Shown: in pieces, positions 1 to 10,029 of the stretch
Layout of the letters: each line of letters begins with the position of its first letter
How positions within the stretch are numbered: the first letter of the stretch is position 1
Assembly (NCBI GenBank): GCA_030697175.1
Contig: JAUYQR010000001.1
Span: forward strand, 1 to 64,000
Direction: 5' to 3'
From: Paracoccaceae bacterium
Lineage (GTDB): Bacteria > Pseudomonadota > Alphaproteobacteria > Rhodobacterales > Rhodobacteraceae
Length of the DNA: 64,000 bases
Notes under the pieces: model-generated
Seen by the model: only the letters and a program-made list of their open reading frames with translations
The model's database searches: none
What the model was told of the DNA's origin: nothing
Translations under genes and position numbers: made by a program

Positions 1-46
1 AAAATCCTTCTGGTGCGCGAAACGCGACAACCGTATCCTTCGTCAT
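1..46 (-). CDS. N-terminus of a gene cut by the window edge, possibly a transposase
   Basis: An ATG at 46 on the minus strand opens a frame that runs off the window after 15 codons (MTKDTVVAFRAPEGF). An AAAGGA-like ribosome binding site lies about 8 bases upstream, which supports a real start. The opening resembles IS256/mutator-type transposases, which often begin with a short hydrophobic stretch followed by AxPxxF, but 15 residues are too few to be sure. If it is an insertion sequence, its end may lie near 95-125, next to the small ORF at 128-313. Confidence 0.35.
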   Translation of the reverse strand, partial: MTKDTVVAFRAPEGF

Positions 47-127
47 GTGGCATATCCTTTTCTCTGCGAGAACTGCGGCGCGTCAACAACGCCTTGATAT
101 GCCACCCAATCCCCCCGTCACCAACTT

Positions 128-313
128 TCAGCTATAGCTCAGAAGTGTGGGGTGCAAACGGGTGGCGTCGAGCTCGATGACCTTCATGTGCTTCGGGGTC
201 GGGACGAAGGATACATAGTCGGAGTATGCTTCCATCAGTTCTACCTGACGCTTGATGACACTGTTGCTGCCAGGGTAAACGTCCGGCACTGAGGAAACTT
301 TTGCACTTGCCAT
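128..313 (-). CDS. small hypothetical ORF, possibly a truncated gene
   Basis: A 61-residue frame starts at ATG 313 with an AGGA motif about 12 bases upstream and ends at 128. I do not recognise the product. It has no signal peptide, membrane segment or cysteine motif. It lies between the possible transposase start at 46 and the broken hsdR gene, and it ends just before the suspected insertion-sequence boundary. It could therefore be the 5' remnant of a longer gene. The rest of 47-436 shows only the hairpin at 408-429. It may also be a chance frame. Confidence 0.3.
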   Translation of the reverse strand: MASAKVSSVPDVYPGSNSVIKRQVELMEAYSDYVSFVPTPKHMKVIELDATRLHPTLLSYS

Positions 314-407
314 TACTGTTCTGAGGTCCTATGTCCACTTTACTATCTTGATGGCTTCACAAGGTGCGGCAAGTCGGGATCTACCCGGGATCAAGACGGT
401 TACCTTC

Positions 408-429
408 AGGCGCGGCTTCGGCCGCGCCT
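408..429. terminator. hairpin downstream of hsdR remnant
   Basis: A perfect 9-bp stem (AGGCGCGGC / GCCGCGCCT) encloses a TTCG tetraloop. It lies 7 bases beyond the stop of the hsdR remnant on the minus strand, where a terminator for the restriction operon would be expected. No clear T tract follows on the minus strand. A T-rich run follows on the plus strand, so the direction is uncertain. Confidence 0.55.
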
Positions 430-436
430 TATGTTT

Positions 437-1634
437 TCAACCGCTTCCGTGCTTTGATACTTCAGCGGCCAATGCTTCAGCTTGCTTAAGGATGGTCTTG
501 ACGGCGTCCGTCGTCAGATCCGGCGGATAACCGTGGCGCTGCAAGATTTTCCTGACGGCAATCCGCATCTTCGCGCGAACATTCTCTCGGCGCCACCAGT
601 CGGTCCTTGCACCGACCGAATGTTGCGAAGAGCTGATTGTCGAGGTCATTGCGGTCTGTCAGCATCAGCAGCGTCGGATTCTCCAACCCCGGGTGATGCA
701 TCACTCGGCCCGCAAGGAAGGTCATCAGGAGCGATTTGCCCGACCCTTGCGTGTGCCAGATCACGCCGGCCTTGCCATCGCGCCCACGGGCCTGCTGGAT
801 GGCCTCCACGGCTTTGCGCACCGCGAAGAACTGGTGGTAGCCTGCAACCTTCTTGATCGGACCTCGGCCCTCATCCTCGAAGACCACGAACCAGCGGAGC
901 AGTTCGAGAAGTGCCTCCCGGTTCAGCAGGCCGCGCGTAAGCGTCTCAAGCGCGAGATCGGAGCCGTTCGCAACCAGCGTCTCACCATCAATCGTTCGCC
1001 AGGTCATGAAGCGGTCAAGATCGGCGCACAAAGAGCCATAGCGGGCCAAATGACCGTCGCTGATCACATTCAGAAGGCCGGTGCGAAAGAGATCCGGAAT
1101 GTCCGTCTTGTAGGTCTCGATCTGGTTGTAGGCGGCCTCGATGTTCTTGCCTTCGGTGCCCTTCAATTCAATCACCACCAAGGGCAAGCCATTCAGGAAG
1201 AGCACCACATCGGGAATCCTTGGCGTCTTTCCGACGATGTCGAACTGATTGACCGCGCGCCAATCGTTGTGGTCATCCTCCCAGTCCACCAGTCTGACAA
1301 CGGCGTTGCGATCTTCGCCAGCTTCGACATATTCAACCTTGATGCCCTCGACGAACAGACGATGAAGCCGCCGGTTCTCCTGCACCAGGTCGGTCGTGAA
1401 GACGGAGTCCAGCACGCGCTTTGATGCTTCGACCAGGACGCGCTCGGGAATGGTCGGGTTGATCCGGGCCAAGGCCTCAAGAAGGACGGGCGTCAGCACC
1501 GCGTCGTGCCAAGTGGCGCGCAGGCTGTCTTCTATATCTGGAACCGTCTGGGCGCCGTGCATCAGGCGGAAGCCCAGATCGCCAAGCTCTTCCATCAGGT
1601 AGTCTTCGAGATCAGCCTCATACAGGAACGCCAT
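437..1634 (-). pseudogene. hsdR: hsdR, type I restriction subunit, internally deleted and frameshifted
   Basis: The N-terminal ~340 residues of HsdR are intact. They include the HSDR_N nuclease region with PDVVLFLNGLPLVVIELKG (about residues 140-158), Walker A WHTQGSGKS (about 291-300) and the next helicase motif TDRNDLDNQLFATF. At about 600-612 the reading jumps to the extreme C-terminus (DWWRRENVRAKMR...GYPPDLTTDAVK), which is in a different frame. HsdR is normally about 1000 residues, so roughly 600 are missing, including helicase motif II and the rest of the translocase. The start at 1634 overlaps the upstream stop by one base (TGATG). The remnant cannot translocate DNA and should be non-functional. 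Confidence 0.88.
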
Positions 1635-2764
1635 CAAGTTGGGCCAACTTTGAACTTGCCGTTGGCCTTCAGCTTCGCAATCGGGCCATCGAAGGCAGCC
1701 TGCAGCCGCACCATCGTGCTGGCCATCCAGTCCGCCATCTCGTTCCAAACCTCCCGGTTGAAACCGTCGAAGGGCTGCGAGACAATGGCACAGGACATCT
1801 TGTTGTCGTCCATCCGAAGCCAGCGCAACTCGGCGCCGAAAGCGCGGTTGATCTCTTCACTCTGCGCCGACAAAGCATCGAAGATCGCCTTGTTTCGCTC
1901 CTTGCTGGAGGAGTTCATGATGGTGGAGATGCTGGCTTGCGTCTGGGTGAACGAGATGTTGTACACCACTCCACCAAGACCTGTACCGCAGGGGATCCAG
2001 TTCTCCTTGGACGGGCTCACGGTTTCATACCGGGACAATCCCTTCGCGCGCAGGCGCTCAAGTGCTTTGGCCCAGAACTCCAGACGAAGCTTATGGCGAT
2101 GGCCGCCTTCGACGGCCTTCGCCTCGCTTTCCTTCTCAGCCATGCTGATCATGAACTCGGCTGCTTCCGGCGTCGGAATGACCGGCTGGATGTCGACCAG
2201 GAGTTCGGTCCCCATCAGGTAGGGAGTCACTTTGAAGCAGCGGGCGTCGATGCGATGCTCGCGCAACCACAAGACCGTCGATGTGATCTCCTTGCGGAAG
2301 TTGGCTGCGATGAAAATCAGACGCTGGCTGGCTCCGGGGTTGAGGACCACGTCCTCCAGAGTATCCACCTCCAGAAACTCGCAGATCCGCTGCCGGGCAT
2401 CACCGCCTCCGCCGTGCCGGTCGAGATACTGTTGGTAGATGTTGATGATCTGCGCTTTGGTCAGGCTCGAGACATAGGCGGCATACTTCAGTGCCTGCCA
2501 AGCCACATCGCGCCCTGAATCGTCCAGCTTGTTCTCGATCACGACCAACTGGCCGTCTTCGTCCATCGCCAGCAAGTCCAACCGCTCCCGGGTGTCGGCA
2601 AAGCCATCGAACTCTTTCTGAATGATCAAAAGCTCTTCGCCCAGGGCATCGGGCTGGTTGGCCAGCCATTCCTGGAGATGGTCGCGCTCGCGCAAGGCAA
2701 GATCTCCGAACCGCGCACGGTCGAGGCGCGAGATACGGTTCTGCATGCGGTCAACTCGGAACAT
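1634..2764 (-). CDS. DUF4268 protein with PD-(D/E)xK-like nuclease core
   Basis: This 376-residue protein has an N-terminal region with a restriction-endonuclease-like core: LDLLAMDEDGQLVVIENK provides D63 and the E77-x-K79 pair, followed by a helix containing WQALKYAAYV. The C-terminal half matches the DUF4268 pattern (LEFWAKALERL..., then FDGFNREVWNEMADWM). Proteins of this kind are commonly encoded inside type I restriction loci, where their role is unclear. Its start abuts the stop of the 167-aa gene with no spacer, and its stop overlaps the hsdR start, so it is translated as part of the hsd operon. It looks full length although both flanking hsd enzymes are broken. Confidence 0.75.
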   Translation of the reverse strand: MFRVDRMQNRISRLDRARFGDLALRERDHLQEWLANQPDALGEELLIIQKEFDGFADTRERLDLLAMDEDGQLVVIENKLDDSGRDVAWQALKYAAYVSSLTKAQIINIYQQYLDRHGGGGDARQRICEFLEVDTLEDVVLNPGASQRLIFIAANFRKEITSTVLWLREHRIDARCFKVTPYLMGTELLVDIQPVIPTPEAAEFMISMAEKESEAKAVEGGHRHKLRLEFWAKALERLRAKGLSRYETVSPSKENWIPCGTGLGGVVYNISFTQTQASISTIMNSSSKERNKAIFDALSAQSEEINRAFGAELRWLRMDDNKMSCAIVSQPFDGFNREVWNEMADWMASTMVRLQAAFDGPIAKLKANGKFKVGPT

Positions 2765-3268
2765 TCACTCGCCCTCTCGGCTGATGGTCGCTTTTTCGGT
2801 GATCTTGGCGAGATCCGTCGGGGCGAGATCCATGGCGCGTTGCCACCAAACCTCGAACATCGGCTGATCAAAGCTGCCCGATGCGTCAAGACAAAGGTAG
2901 ACGGGCCGACCGTTGCGGTCGAGGACTGCGCCATGATCCGACCCGCCATTCGGCCCGGGAACATACTCGATGACGCCCAAAGAAATCTCTCGGCAACTAA
3001 TGGCAAGGTATGCTGATAAACCACAGCCTGCCGCGTCCCGACGGCTGATCTCGATTTCATAGCTACCGGGCACTCTTCCGTCGGCCTGCAGGTGTTCGAG
3101 GTCCTCCAGTGCCTTCCCGAGAACAACAACTTCTGCGCCGGTTTCGAACGCGGGCAGCCAGGCGCGAAGCGCCTTTCGCAGCTCAGCCAGCAACTCAGCG
3201 TCCCGGCCAGAAATACGCCAGTCCGTGCCGGTTTCTCGTTGAAAGAAATGTAGGATGTCCTCGCTCAC
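2765..3268 (-). CDS. hypothetical protein in the hsd operon
   Basis: This 167-residue protein starts at a GTG that overlaps the hsdS stop (GTGA), indicating translational coupling. I do not recognise a family. The sequence is soluble and mixed alpha/beta, with no signal peptide and no membrane segment. The central part contains a glycine-rich YVPGPNGGSDHG turn followed by YLCLDASGSFDQP, which could be a small ligand or substrate pocket. Its fixed position between hsdS and the DUF4268 gene suggests an accessory of the restriction locus. The function is unknown. Confidence 0.6.
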   Translation of the reverse strand: MSEDILHFFQRETGTDWRISGRDAELLAELRKALRAWLPAFETGAEVVVLGKALEDLEHLQADGRVPGSYEIEISRRDAAGCGLSAYLAISCREISLGVIEYVPGPNGGSDHGAVLDRNGRPVYLCLDASGSFDQPMFEVWWQRAMDLAPTDLAKITEKATISREGE

Positions 3269-4473
3269 GCAACGGCCTCCAACTGTTCCCGCCCTTCGCC
3301 GAGGCGAAGTTCACCGGACATTAGGCGGGGGAGCAGGGTGTTGCGCAACGCGGCGAGTGTGTTGCTTTCGTGAATGAGGGCGGAGATGCGTTCGTGCATC
3401 GGCCGGAGTTGGGAGGAGAATGCCTCAAGGACTCTTGGAGGAGCGATCGTGATCCCGTAATCCGCTAGATCCTGCCATTTTGCGCGTGGCATCCGGGTTC
3501 CGGTCGAAGCAGCGTTCACATGATCTACCAGATCGACGGACGAAATCACAGAGAGCACAAACTCACGCCATTGGTCGGCCTTTGCCTCAACGACGATAAT
3601 GTCTGTCGAGCATATCCCGTCAATCGGCACCATCCCAACCTTGTGGAAATAAGGGCGGAGCTTGCCGAACAAAAACTGCCCGGTTCGCATCACGGACTTC
3701 GTGCTACCAACATCGTCGGCGACACCCCATTCATTGAGAGCGATGGATCGGCGCGGTATGTGTTCAAGGCCAATGTAGGGTGTGGACGGATCGATGTTTT
3801 GCGGATCTACACCTTCGCGCGAGCTTCGTGCCACTTCGCCGAGTTTTCCCAGCTCCCAACCCATTGGCAGCCCATCCTGACCGAAGTCGTCAGGGAAGAG
3901 TGCAGCGGTTGCGGCGTCCATGTGGGCAGGGGCGCGGCCTTCGGCCTTCGCCCAGACGGGGTCGAAATCGACGAACCACGACCGGTAGAGCGCCCGCGCC
4001 ATCGCTTCCAGCGTCTCGGCCGTCTTGCGGTTCAGCTCGATCTTGTCGTCCAGCGCGCCAAGGATCGCCGCGATTTCGCGTTGTTCGTGGATTGCGGGAA
4101 CTGCGAAATCCTGAATATAAACCGCAGCTCTCGTGGTCGATGGGATCGGGGAGCCGTCGTCGATTTCGCCAAGTTTATGATGAATCATCGCATAGTAGAG
4201 CCAGCGCATGTCCATGTTGGTCTTGGGCCGCACAAAGTAAGCAGTATCAATGACATAAAAAGGCTCGCGGCTAAAATGCACTCCGCGATAGGCCCCCTTT
4301 CGTCCGAGGATAACGCCCGGCCCCTGCGCAAGCGCGGTTTCTGTCCAGCCGATCGGACCATTGGAACCAAACACCCTGATTGATGCCCCGGAATCCTGAT
4401 AGCCACGGATCGCCTTTCCATACTCGAGGCTGATTTCGTCGCCCCATGTCGATTGACGCCAATGGTCGCTCAT
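3265..4473 (-). CDS. hsdS: HsdS, type I restriction-modification specificity subunit
   Basis: HsdS recognises the bipartite DNA target for a type I enzyme. The 402-residue protein has the usual two-half layout. The first target-recognition domain spans about 1-127. A conserved helical spacer follows ([21 protein letters not shown], then [13 protein letters not shown], about 128-173). The second recognition domain spans about 190-360, and the C-terminal spacer copy ends [21 protein letters not shown] chose ATG 4473 because it forms an ATGA overlap with the upstream stop; an in-frame start 25 codons earlier lies inside the upstream gene. It appears intact, but the adjacent HsdM and HsdR are not, so it can only work with subunits encoded elsewhere. 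Confidence 0.9.
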   Translation of the reverse strand: MSDHWRQSTWGDEISLEYGKAIRGYQDSGASIRVFGSNGPIGWTETALAQGPGVILGRKGAYRGVHFSREPFYVIDTAYFVRPKTNMDMRWLYYAMIHHKLGEIDDGSPIPSTTRAAVYIQDFAVPAIHEQREIAAILGALDDKIELNRKTAETLEAMARALYRSWFVDFDPVWAKAEGRAPAHMDAATAALFPDDFGQDGLPMGWELGKLGEVARSSREGVDPQNIDPSTPYIGLEHIPRRSIALNEWGVADDVGSTKSVMRTGQFLFGKLRPYFHKVGMVPIDGICSTDIIVVEAKADQWREFVLSVISSVDLVDHVNAASTGTRMPRAKWQDLADYGITIAPPRVLEAFSSQLRPMHERISALIHESNTLAALRNTLLPRLMSGELRLGEGREQLEAVA

Positions 4474-6128
4474 TCCAGCACCCCTAACCGCGCCTCGATC
4501 TCGGCCTCCAGCCGCCGCCCCTCCGCAAACTGCGTCCGCAGCGTGCACATCAGGCGGTCAAACTTCTCTTCGAACACCTCTCCATCATCCTCTGCCGCAC
4601 CGGCTCCGACATAGCGGCCCGGCGTCAGAACGCAGTTGTGCTTCTCGATTTCGACCAGAGAGGCCGCCTTGCAGAAACCCGGCTCGTCGACATAAGGGCC
4701 GGCGTCCGGCTCGCCGCGCCAAGCGTGATACGCCCGCGTGATGCGCGCGACCTCGGCCGGCGAAAGCTCTTTCTGCTTTCGACTGCCTGGCACCAGCGCG
4801 CCCATCTTGCGCGCATCGATGAACAGAATCTCGCCCCGCCGATCACGTAGGGTCTCCGCTTCTACAGCCAGGGTGTAGGCGAGGATGCGGCGACCGTCGG
4901 CAGCGAGTGCCATCCGGTCATCGTTCGTCATGCCTTTCTTGAAGCTGATTTCGGCGATGTTCACCTTGCCCGCCTGAACGGCTTTCACATTCAGGGCGCA
5001 AACAGCAGACGCGAGGCCAGCCTCGTCGTCGAGGCAGTAGTTCGCCGTCCTGAAGCGGTCGCCGACAAGCTTCTTCACGAACATCATATGGGCGTGCTTG
5101 AAGACGTCCCCGCGCACCCGACAGCCGACCCCTGGGAGTTGAAGTTGGCCCGCCGTCGCGATGTCATCCTTTGAGAACCTGGCGTTTTGCGAGCGCATCA
5201 GGGAGTCTTGATATTCCGACGCCGCCCAAAGCCGGCCGTGGCGCCTCATGCACCTTGCCAAAGCGAAGTCGCCGCATTCTTCCATCATCTTCTCGATCTC
5301 GATGGGGGAAACGGTGGGGTCGTAGTCGACCGTGGCCGCCACCACGAACTGGGAAAACTTGTGGACGGTGGCCATGTGCAAGAGCGGGATCGTTCCCCGT
5401 CGGCTCTTTACCGGCCAATTGACGAGGATCACCTGAAGGTCGGTCGCGAAAAATGCATCCTGGTCCTGGAAGCACTTATCGAGCCGCTTTTCACGATCAT
5501 GGGCGAACGCTACGACCTGACGATACAAGAAATCGATCTTGCTATGGATCTGCTTCAAACTGACATCGTGGATTTCGCAGATCCGGCTCAACGGGACCTT
5601 GTTGACGAGTGATTTTAGGATCGCTCCCGTGTCGCTGGTTTGCTTGTGGCGCTTTGTAGGCTTCCCGATGGAGAAGGTCGTCTTGCAGTCCTTGCACTGG
5701 AACCGAGGATCGCCCTTTGCCGTCTTTCCGAAGGAAGAATAGGAGCCCGGACTCAAGTGTCTTGATACCCCTTTGTTCGCGCAGCCTTCAGTTTCGCAAT
5801 GTTGCCCGTTTGTTCGCCTATCCTGCCGCCGAATACGAGAATATTCTTGGGCAATGGCACGGTTCGATTTGACGGAGCTAAAAAGCCCACATGACGGGCA
5901 AAGATAAGACGTCTCTTCGCCCGAGCCGTTGACTTTACCGCGTCCAGCCTTGTTCAGCTTTCCGCGGCCGTCGTGAGGATCGGGAAAGGCGCCAAATCGG
6001 TCGCACAGAGCGTTGCGGCAGAAGTTGACCGAAAATCCACCGGGCGTAGCGGGAAGCCTCCGCTTTGCAACTGTCGAAGATTTCTTCGGAGCGGACAGAA
6101 GGCCCGCCTGGTTGCGATCGGACACCAA
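4470..6128 (-). CDS. chimeric ORF: zinc-ribbon transposase-like protein fused to HsdM C-terminus
   Basis: The single 552-codon frame has two unrelated parts. Residues ~35-425 look like an insertion-element protein. Four cysteine pairs (C37/C42, C77/C80, C111/C116, C145/C148) form zinc ribbons, a helix-turn-helix-like segment follows (~165-200), and then a DDE-like fold region ([12 protein letters not shown]...TVDYD). From ~430 ([14 protein letters not shown]) to the end (HAWRGEP..., [23 protein letters not shown]) it is the C-terminus of the type I methyltransferase HsdM. The whole HsdM catalytic domain, including the NPPF motif, is absent. The listed start is a TTG; a later GTG near residue 34 is also possible. 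The stop overlaps hsdS by ATGA, as an intact hsdM would. Confidence 0.78.
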   Translation of the reverse strand: MVSDRNQAGLLSAPKKSSTVAKRRLPATPGGFSVNFCRNALCDRFGAFPDPHDGRGKLNKAGRGKVNGSGEETSYLCPSCGLFSSVKSNRAIAQEYSRIRRQDRRTNGQHCETEGCANKGVSRHLSPGSYSSFGKTAKGDPRFQCKDCKTTFSIGKPTKRHKQTSDTGAILKSLVNKVPLSRICEIHDVSLKQIHSKIDFLYRQVVAFAHDREKRLDKCFQDQDAFFATDLQVILVNWPVKSRRGTIPLLHMATVHKFSQFVVAATVDYDPTVSPIEIEKMMEECGDFALARCMRRHGRLWAASEYQDSLMRSQNARFSKDDIATAGQLQLPGVGCRVRGDVFKHAHMMFVKKLVGDRFRTANYCLDDEAGLASAVCALNVKAVQAGKVNIAEISFKKGMTNDDRMALAADGRRILAYTLAVEAETLRDRRGEILFIDARKMGALVPGSRKQKELSPAEVARITRAYHAWRGEPDAGPYVDEPGFCKAASLVEIEKHNCVLTPGRYVGAGAAEDDGEVFEEKFDRLMCTLRTQFAEGRRLEAEIEARLGVLE

Positions 6129-6149
6129 ATCACCTGAAACAAACCACTA

Positions 6150-6175
6150 CGCCCCACCATGGTATTGGTGGGGCG
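6150..6175. repeat. 10-bp perfect inverted repeat upstream of the chimeric ORF
   Basis: CGCCCCACCA and TGGTGGGGCG pair perfectly around a 6-base loop, 22 bases upstream of the chimeric transposase-HsdM ORF. It lies where the restriction island meets the TRAP operon. It could be the end of the inserted element or a terminator-like boundary hairpin. No T run follows. Confidence 0.6.
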
Positions 6176-6401
6176 CGATGTCTTCAACATTTATCGCATG
6201 GGCTGGGCCCTGTGCGCCCTTTTTGCATTTCAGAAGGTCGCTTCTACAGCGTGAACGGGAAATGATTGCGCACGGAGCGGCGCAGTCGCGGATTCCCGCG
6301 CATTATTTGGCTTTTCTTTTCAGAAAGCGCGCTAATCTTGCGATAACGTGATCGTGTTCGGTCGTGGCGCTCGCAACTTTCCTTTGCGACCGGGACGCGA
6401 G

Positions 6402-6995
6402 ATGCGCATAGTCCATGCAAGCGGCACGATTAGTAGCCGCACCAGGGGGGGGCTGTTGCGGGGATTATTGGCTCTCGCATCCGGCATTGACCGGGTGACC
6501 AAGGCTTTCGGCGTGTTGGCAGCCCTGCTGGTGGCCGCCGCCTGCCTGATCAGCGCGCTGAACGCGATCTCGCGCTACACGCTGGACCTGTCGTCGAACG
6601 CATTTCTGGAAATCCAGTGGCAGATGTTTGCGGGCATGTTCCTTCTGGGAACGGCGCATGTGCTGAAGCTGAACGAGCATGTGCGGGTGGACCTGTTCTA
6701 CGGCAACATGACCGAGCGCAACAAGCTGTGGGTCGATGTGTTCGGGTTTGTGGTGTTCTTCTTTCCGGTCTGCTTCATCATGCTGGAGATGAGCTACCCT
6801 TGGGCCTATGCCAGTTTTGTGGCGGGCGAGGGGTCGGCAAATGCCGGTGGCCTGCCGGTGTGGCCAGCGAAGATGCTGCTGCCGCTGGGGTTCACGTTGC
6901 TGACGTTGCAGGGAATTGCCGAACTGATCCGCCGGATCGCGGCGCTGCGCGGGGATATCGTGCTGGACGTGTCTTACGAAAAGCCCGTGCAATGA
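6402..6995 (+). CDS. dctQ: TRAP transporter small permease subunit (DctQ)
   Basis: DctQ is the small membrane subunit of a sodium-driven tripartite (TRAP) transporter and pairs with the large permease encoded 16 bases downstream. The 197-residue form has four predicted membrane helices at about 37-57, 73-92, 109-131 and 156-176. The family's conserved NEHVRVD motif follows helix 2. I chose ATG 6402; an in-frame GTG at 6348 would add 18 non-hydrophobic residues and has no better ribosome binding site. It opens the dctQMP operon. The 273 bases upstream hold the inverted repeat at 6150 and otherwise nothing I can identify. Confidence 0.92.
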   Translation: MRIVHASGTISSRTRGGLLRGLLALASGIDRVTKAFGVLAALLVAAACLISALNAISRYTLDLSSNAFLEIQWQMFAGMFLLGTAHVLKLNEHVRVDLFYGNMTERNKLWVDVFGFVVFFFPVCFIMLEMSYPWAYASFVAGEGSANAGGLPVWPAKMLLPLGFTLLTLQGIAELIRRIAALRGDIVLDVSYEKPVQ

Positions 6996-7011
6996 CCGGA
7001 AAGGTCGCCTG

Positions 7012-8448
7012 ATGCTGGAATACGGTTACCTGGCGCCAGCCATGTTCGGCGGGCTTGTCGTCTTCTTGCTTGTCGGCTTTCCGGTTGCGTTCTCGTTGTC
7101 GGCGCTGGGCCTGTTCTTCGGGTTCATTGCGATCGAGGTGGGATATTTCGGGCTGGCGTTCCTGCAGGCGATGCCGGCGCGGGTGTTCGGCATCATGTCG
7201 AACGACCTTTTGCTGGCGATTCCGTTCTTTACCTTCATGGGGGTGGTGCTGGAGAAATCCGGCCTTGCCGAGGATCTGATGGAGGGGTTTGGCCAACTGT
7301 TCGGCAGCGTGCCGGGGGGGCTTGCCTATGCGGTGATCTTTGTCGGCGCGATCCTTGGGGCGATCACCGGGACGGTGGCGGCGAGCGTCATTGCCATCGG
7401 GATGATCTCGATCCCGATCATGATGAAATATGGCTACGACATGCGGATCGGCATGGGGGTGATCGCGGCCTCGGGGACGATAACACAGGTCATTCCGCCG
7501 TCATTGGTGCTGATCGTGCTGGCGTTCCAGTTGGGCGTGCCGGTGGGGGACATGTATCTGGGTGCCATCGGGCCGTCGATTGCGCAGGTGCTGCTGTTTG
7601 CGGGCTTCATCCTGCTGGTGTCGATCTTTCAGCCGCACAAGGTGCCGGCGCTGCCGGCCGAGGCGCGGACGCTGCGGGGGCGCGCGCTGGCGGCAAAGCT
7701 GGCCTGGGGCATGGTGCCGTCGCTGGTGCTGATCTTTCTGGTGCTGGGGACGATCTTCATGGGGCTTGCCACTCCGACTGAGGCCGGGGCGATGGGCGCG
7801 GTCGGGTCGCTGCTCTTGGCGCTGGCGCATGGCCGGTTCACCTGGAAGATGGTGTGGCAGGCGTCGGACGGCACGATGCGGATCACCGCGATGGTGATCT
7901 TCATCCTGGTCGGGGCCACGGTGTTCAGCCTGGTGTTTCAGGGGGTGAACGGCGGCAAGTGGATCGAGCACATCCTGTCGGGCATTCCGGGCGGGCGGAT
8001 CGGGTTCCTGATCTTCGTCAACATCTTCATCTTCTTCATCGCCTTCTTCCTCGATTTCTTCGAGATCGTGTTCATCGTGATCCCCTTGCTGATCCCGACG
8101 GCGCTGGCGCTGGATATCAATCTGGTGTGGCTGGGGGTGCTTTTGTGCGTGAACATGCAGACCGCGTTCATGCACCCGCCGTTCGGCTTTGCGCTGTTCT
8201 ACCTGCGCGGCATCGCACCGCCTGAAATCAAGAGCCGCGACATCTATCTGGGGTCGATCCCGTGGATCATCTTACAACTGATCCTCGTGGCGCTGATCAT
8301 CACCTTTCCGGGCATCGTCGACAGCTTCATCACCGAGCCTGTGCTGCTGGATGAAGCGTCGGTGACCGAACAGCTTGATGCCATTCCGATGCCTGACCTT
8401 GAAATGCCGCCCCTCGATCTTGATCTTGGGGGGCCGGTGCCGCCGTGA
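7012..8448 (+). CDS. dctM: TRAP transporter large permease subunit (DctM)
   Basis: DctM is the transport-competent membrane subunit of the TRAP system. The 478-residue protein is almost continuously hydrophobic, with about 12 membrane segments. It has typical motifs such as the GAILGAITGTVAASV loop, ASGTITQVIPPS and GLATPTEAGAMGAVGS. It is longer than many DctM proteins because of an acidic, proline-rich tail after about residue 455 (PMPDLEMPPLDLDL). It sits between dctQ and the binding-protein gene. Confidence 0.94.
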   Translation: MLEYGYLAPAMFGGLVVFLLVGFPVAFSLSALGLFFGFIAIEVGYFGLAFLQAMPARVFGIMSNDLLLAIPFFTFMGVVLEKSGLAEDLMEGFGQLFGSVPGGLAYAVIFVGAILGAITGTVAASVIAIGMISIPIMMKYGYDMRIGMGVIAASGTITQVIPPSLVLIVLAFQLGVPVGDMYLGAIGPSIAQVLLFAGFILLVSIFQPHKVPALPAEARTLRGRALAAKLAWGMVPSLVLIFLVLGTIFMGLATPTEAGAMGAVGSLLLALAHGRFTWKMVWQASDGTMRITAMVIFILVGATVFSLVFQGVNGGKWIEHILSGIPGGRIGFLIFVNIFIFFIAFFLDFFEIVFIVIPLLIPTALALDINLVWLGVLLCVNMQTAFMHPPFGFALFYLRGIAPPEIKSRDIYLGSIPWIILQLILVALIITFPGIVDSFITEPVLLDEASVTEQLDAIPMPDLEMPPLDLDLGGPVPP

Positions 8449-8453
8449 CCTGA

Positions 8454-9581
<1,128 letters not shown>

Positions 9582-9611
9582 GTCGGCGGGACAAACACAG
9601 GAACGGGTCGC

Positions 9612-9633
9612 GCCGCAGGGTGCGGCCCTTTTT
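9612..9633 (+). terminator. rho-independent terminator of the TRAP operon
   Basis: The stem GCCGCA/TGCGGC with a GGG loop is followed by CCTTTTT, 30 bases after the dctP stop. It separates the plus-strand TRAP operon from the convergent VOC gene. Confidence 0.8.
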
Positions 9634-9636
9634 CGT

Positions 9637-10029
9637 TCATGGGGTGGGGCCGATCAGATCCCAGCGGTTGCCGAATGGGTCGCGCCAGACGGCGACGCTG
9701 CCGTAGGGTTCGTGGCGGGGTGGTCCTTCGAACATGACACCGGCGGCAAGCATCGCGGCATGGTCGCGGTGAAAATCATCGGTGTGAAGAAAGAGGAACA
9801 CGCGCCCGCCGGTCTGGTTTCCGACCGCGGCGGTTTGCGCTGCGCCTTCGGCCCGCGCCAGAACCAGCCGCGCGCCCCCGCCGGGCGGCTCGACGGTGAC
9901 CCACCGCTTGGCGCCCTGGTCGATGTCTTCGGCAAGGTGAAACCCGAGTGTGCCGGTGTAGAAGGCAATCGCGCTGTCATAGTCCGGCACAACCACAGCA
10001 ACGGCCGCAATCCGGGCGCGGGAGGTCAT
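9637..10029 (-). CDS. VOC (glyoxalase/bleomycin-resistance) family protein
   Basis: The 130-residue protein is a single vicinal-oxygen-chelate fold made of two beta-alpha-beta-beta-beta units. The first unit is [23 protein letters not shown], and the second includes [21 protein letters not shown] and the ending [19 protein letters not shown], which is the standard C-terminal signature. Members are metal-dependent lyases, dioxygenases or binding proteins. No substrate can be read from the sequence. Its start overlaps the bpt stop (ATGA), so the two genes are translated together. Confidence 0.85.
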   Translation of the reverse strand: MTSRARIAAVAVVVPDYDSAIAFYTGTLGFHLAEDIDQGAKRWVTVEPPGGGARLVLARAEGAAQTAAVGNQTGGRVFLFLHTDDFHRDHAAMLAAGVMFEGPPRHEPYGSVAVWRDPFGNRWDLIGPTP

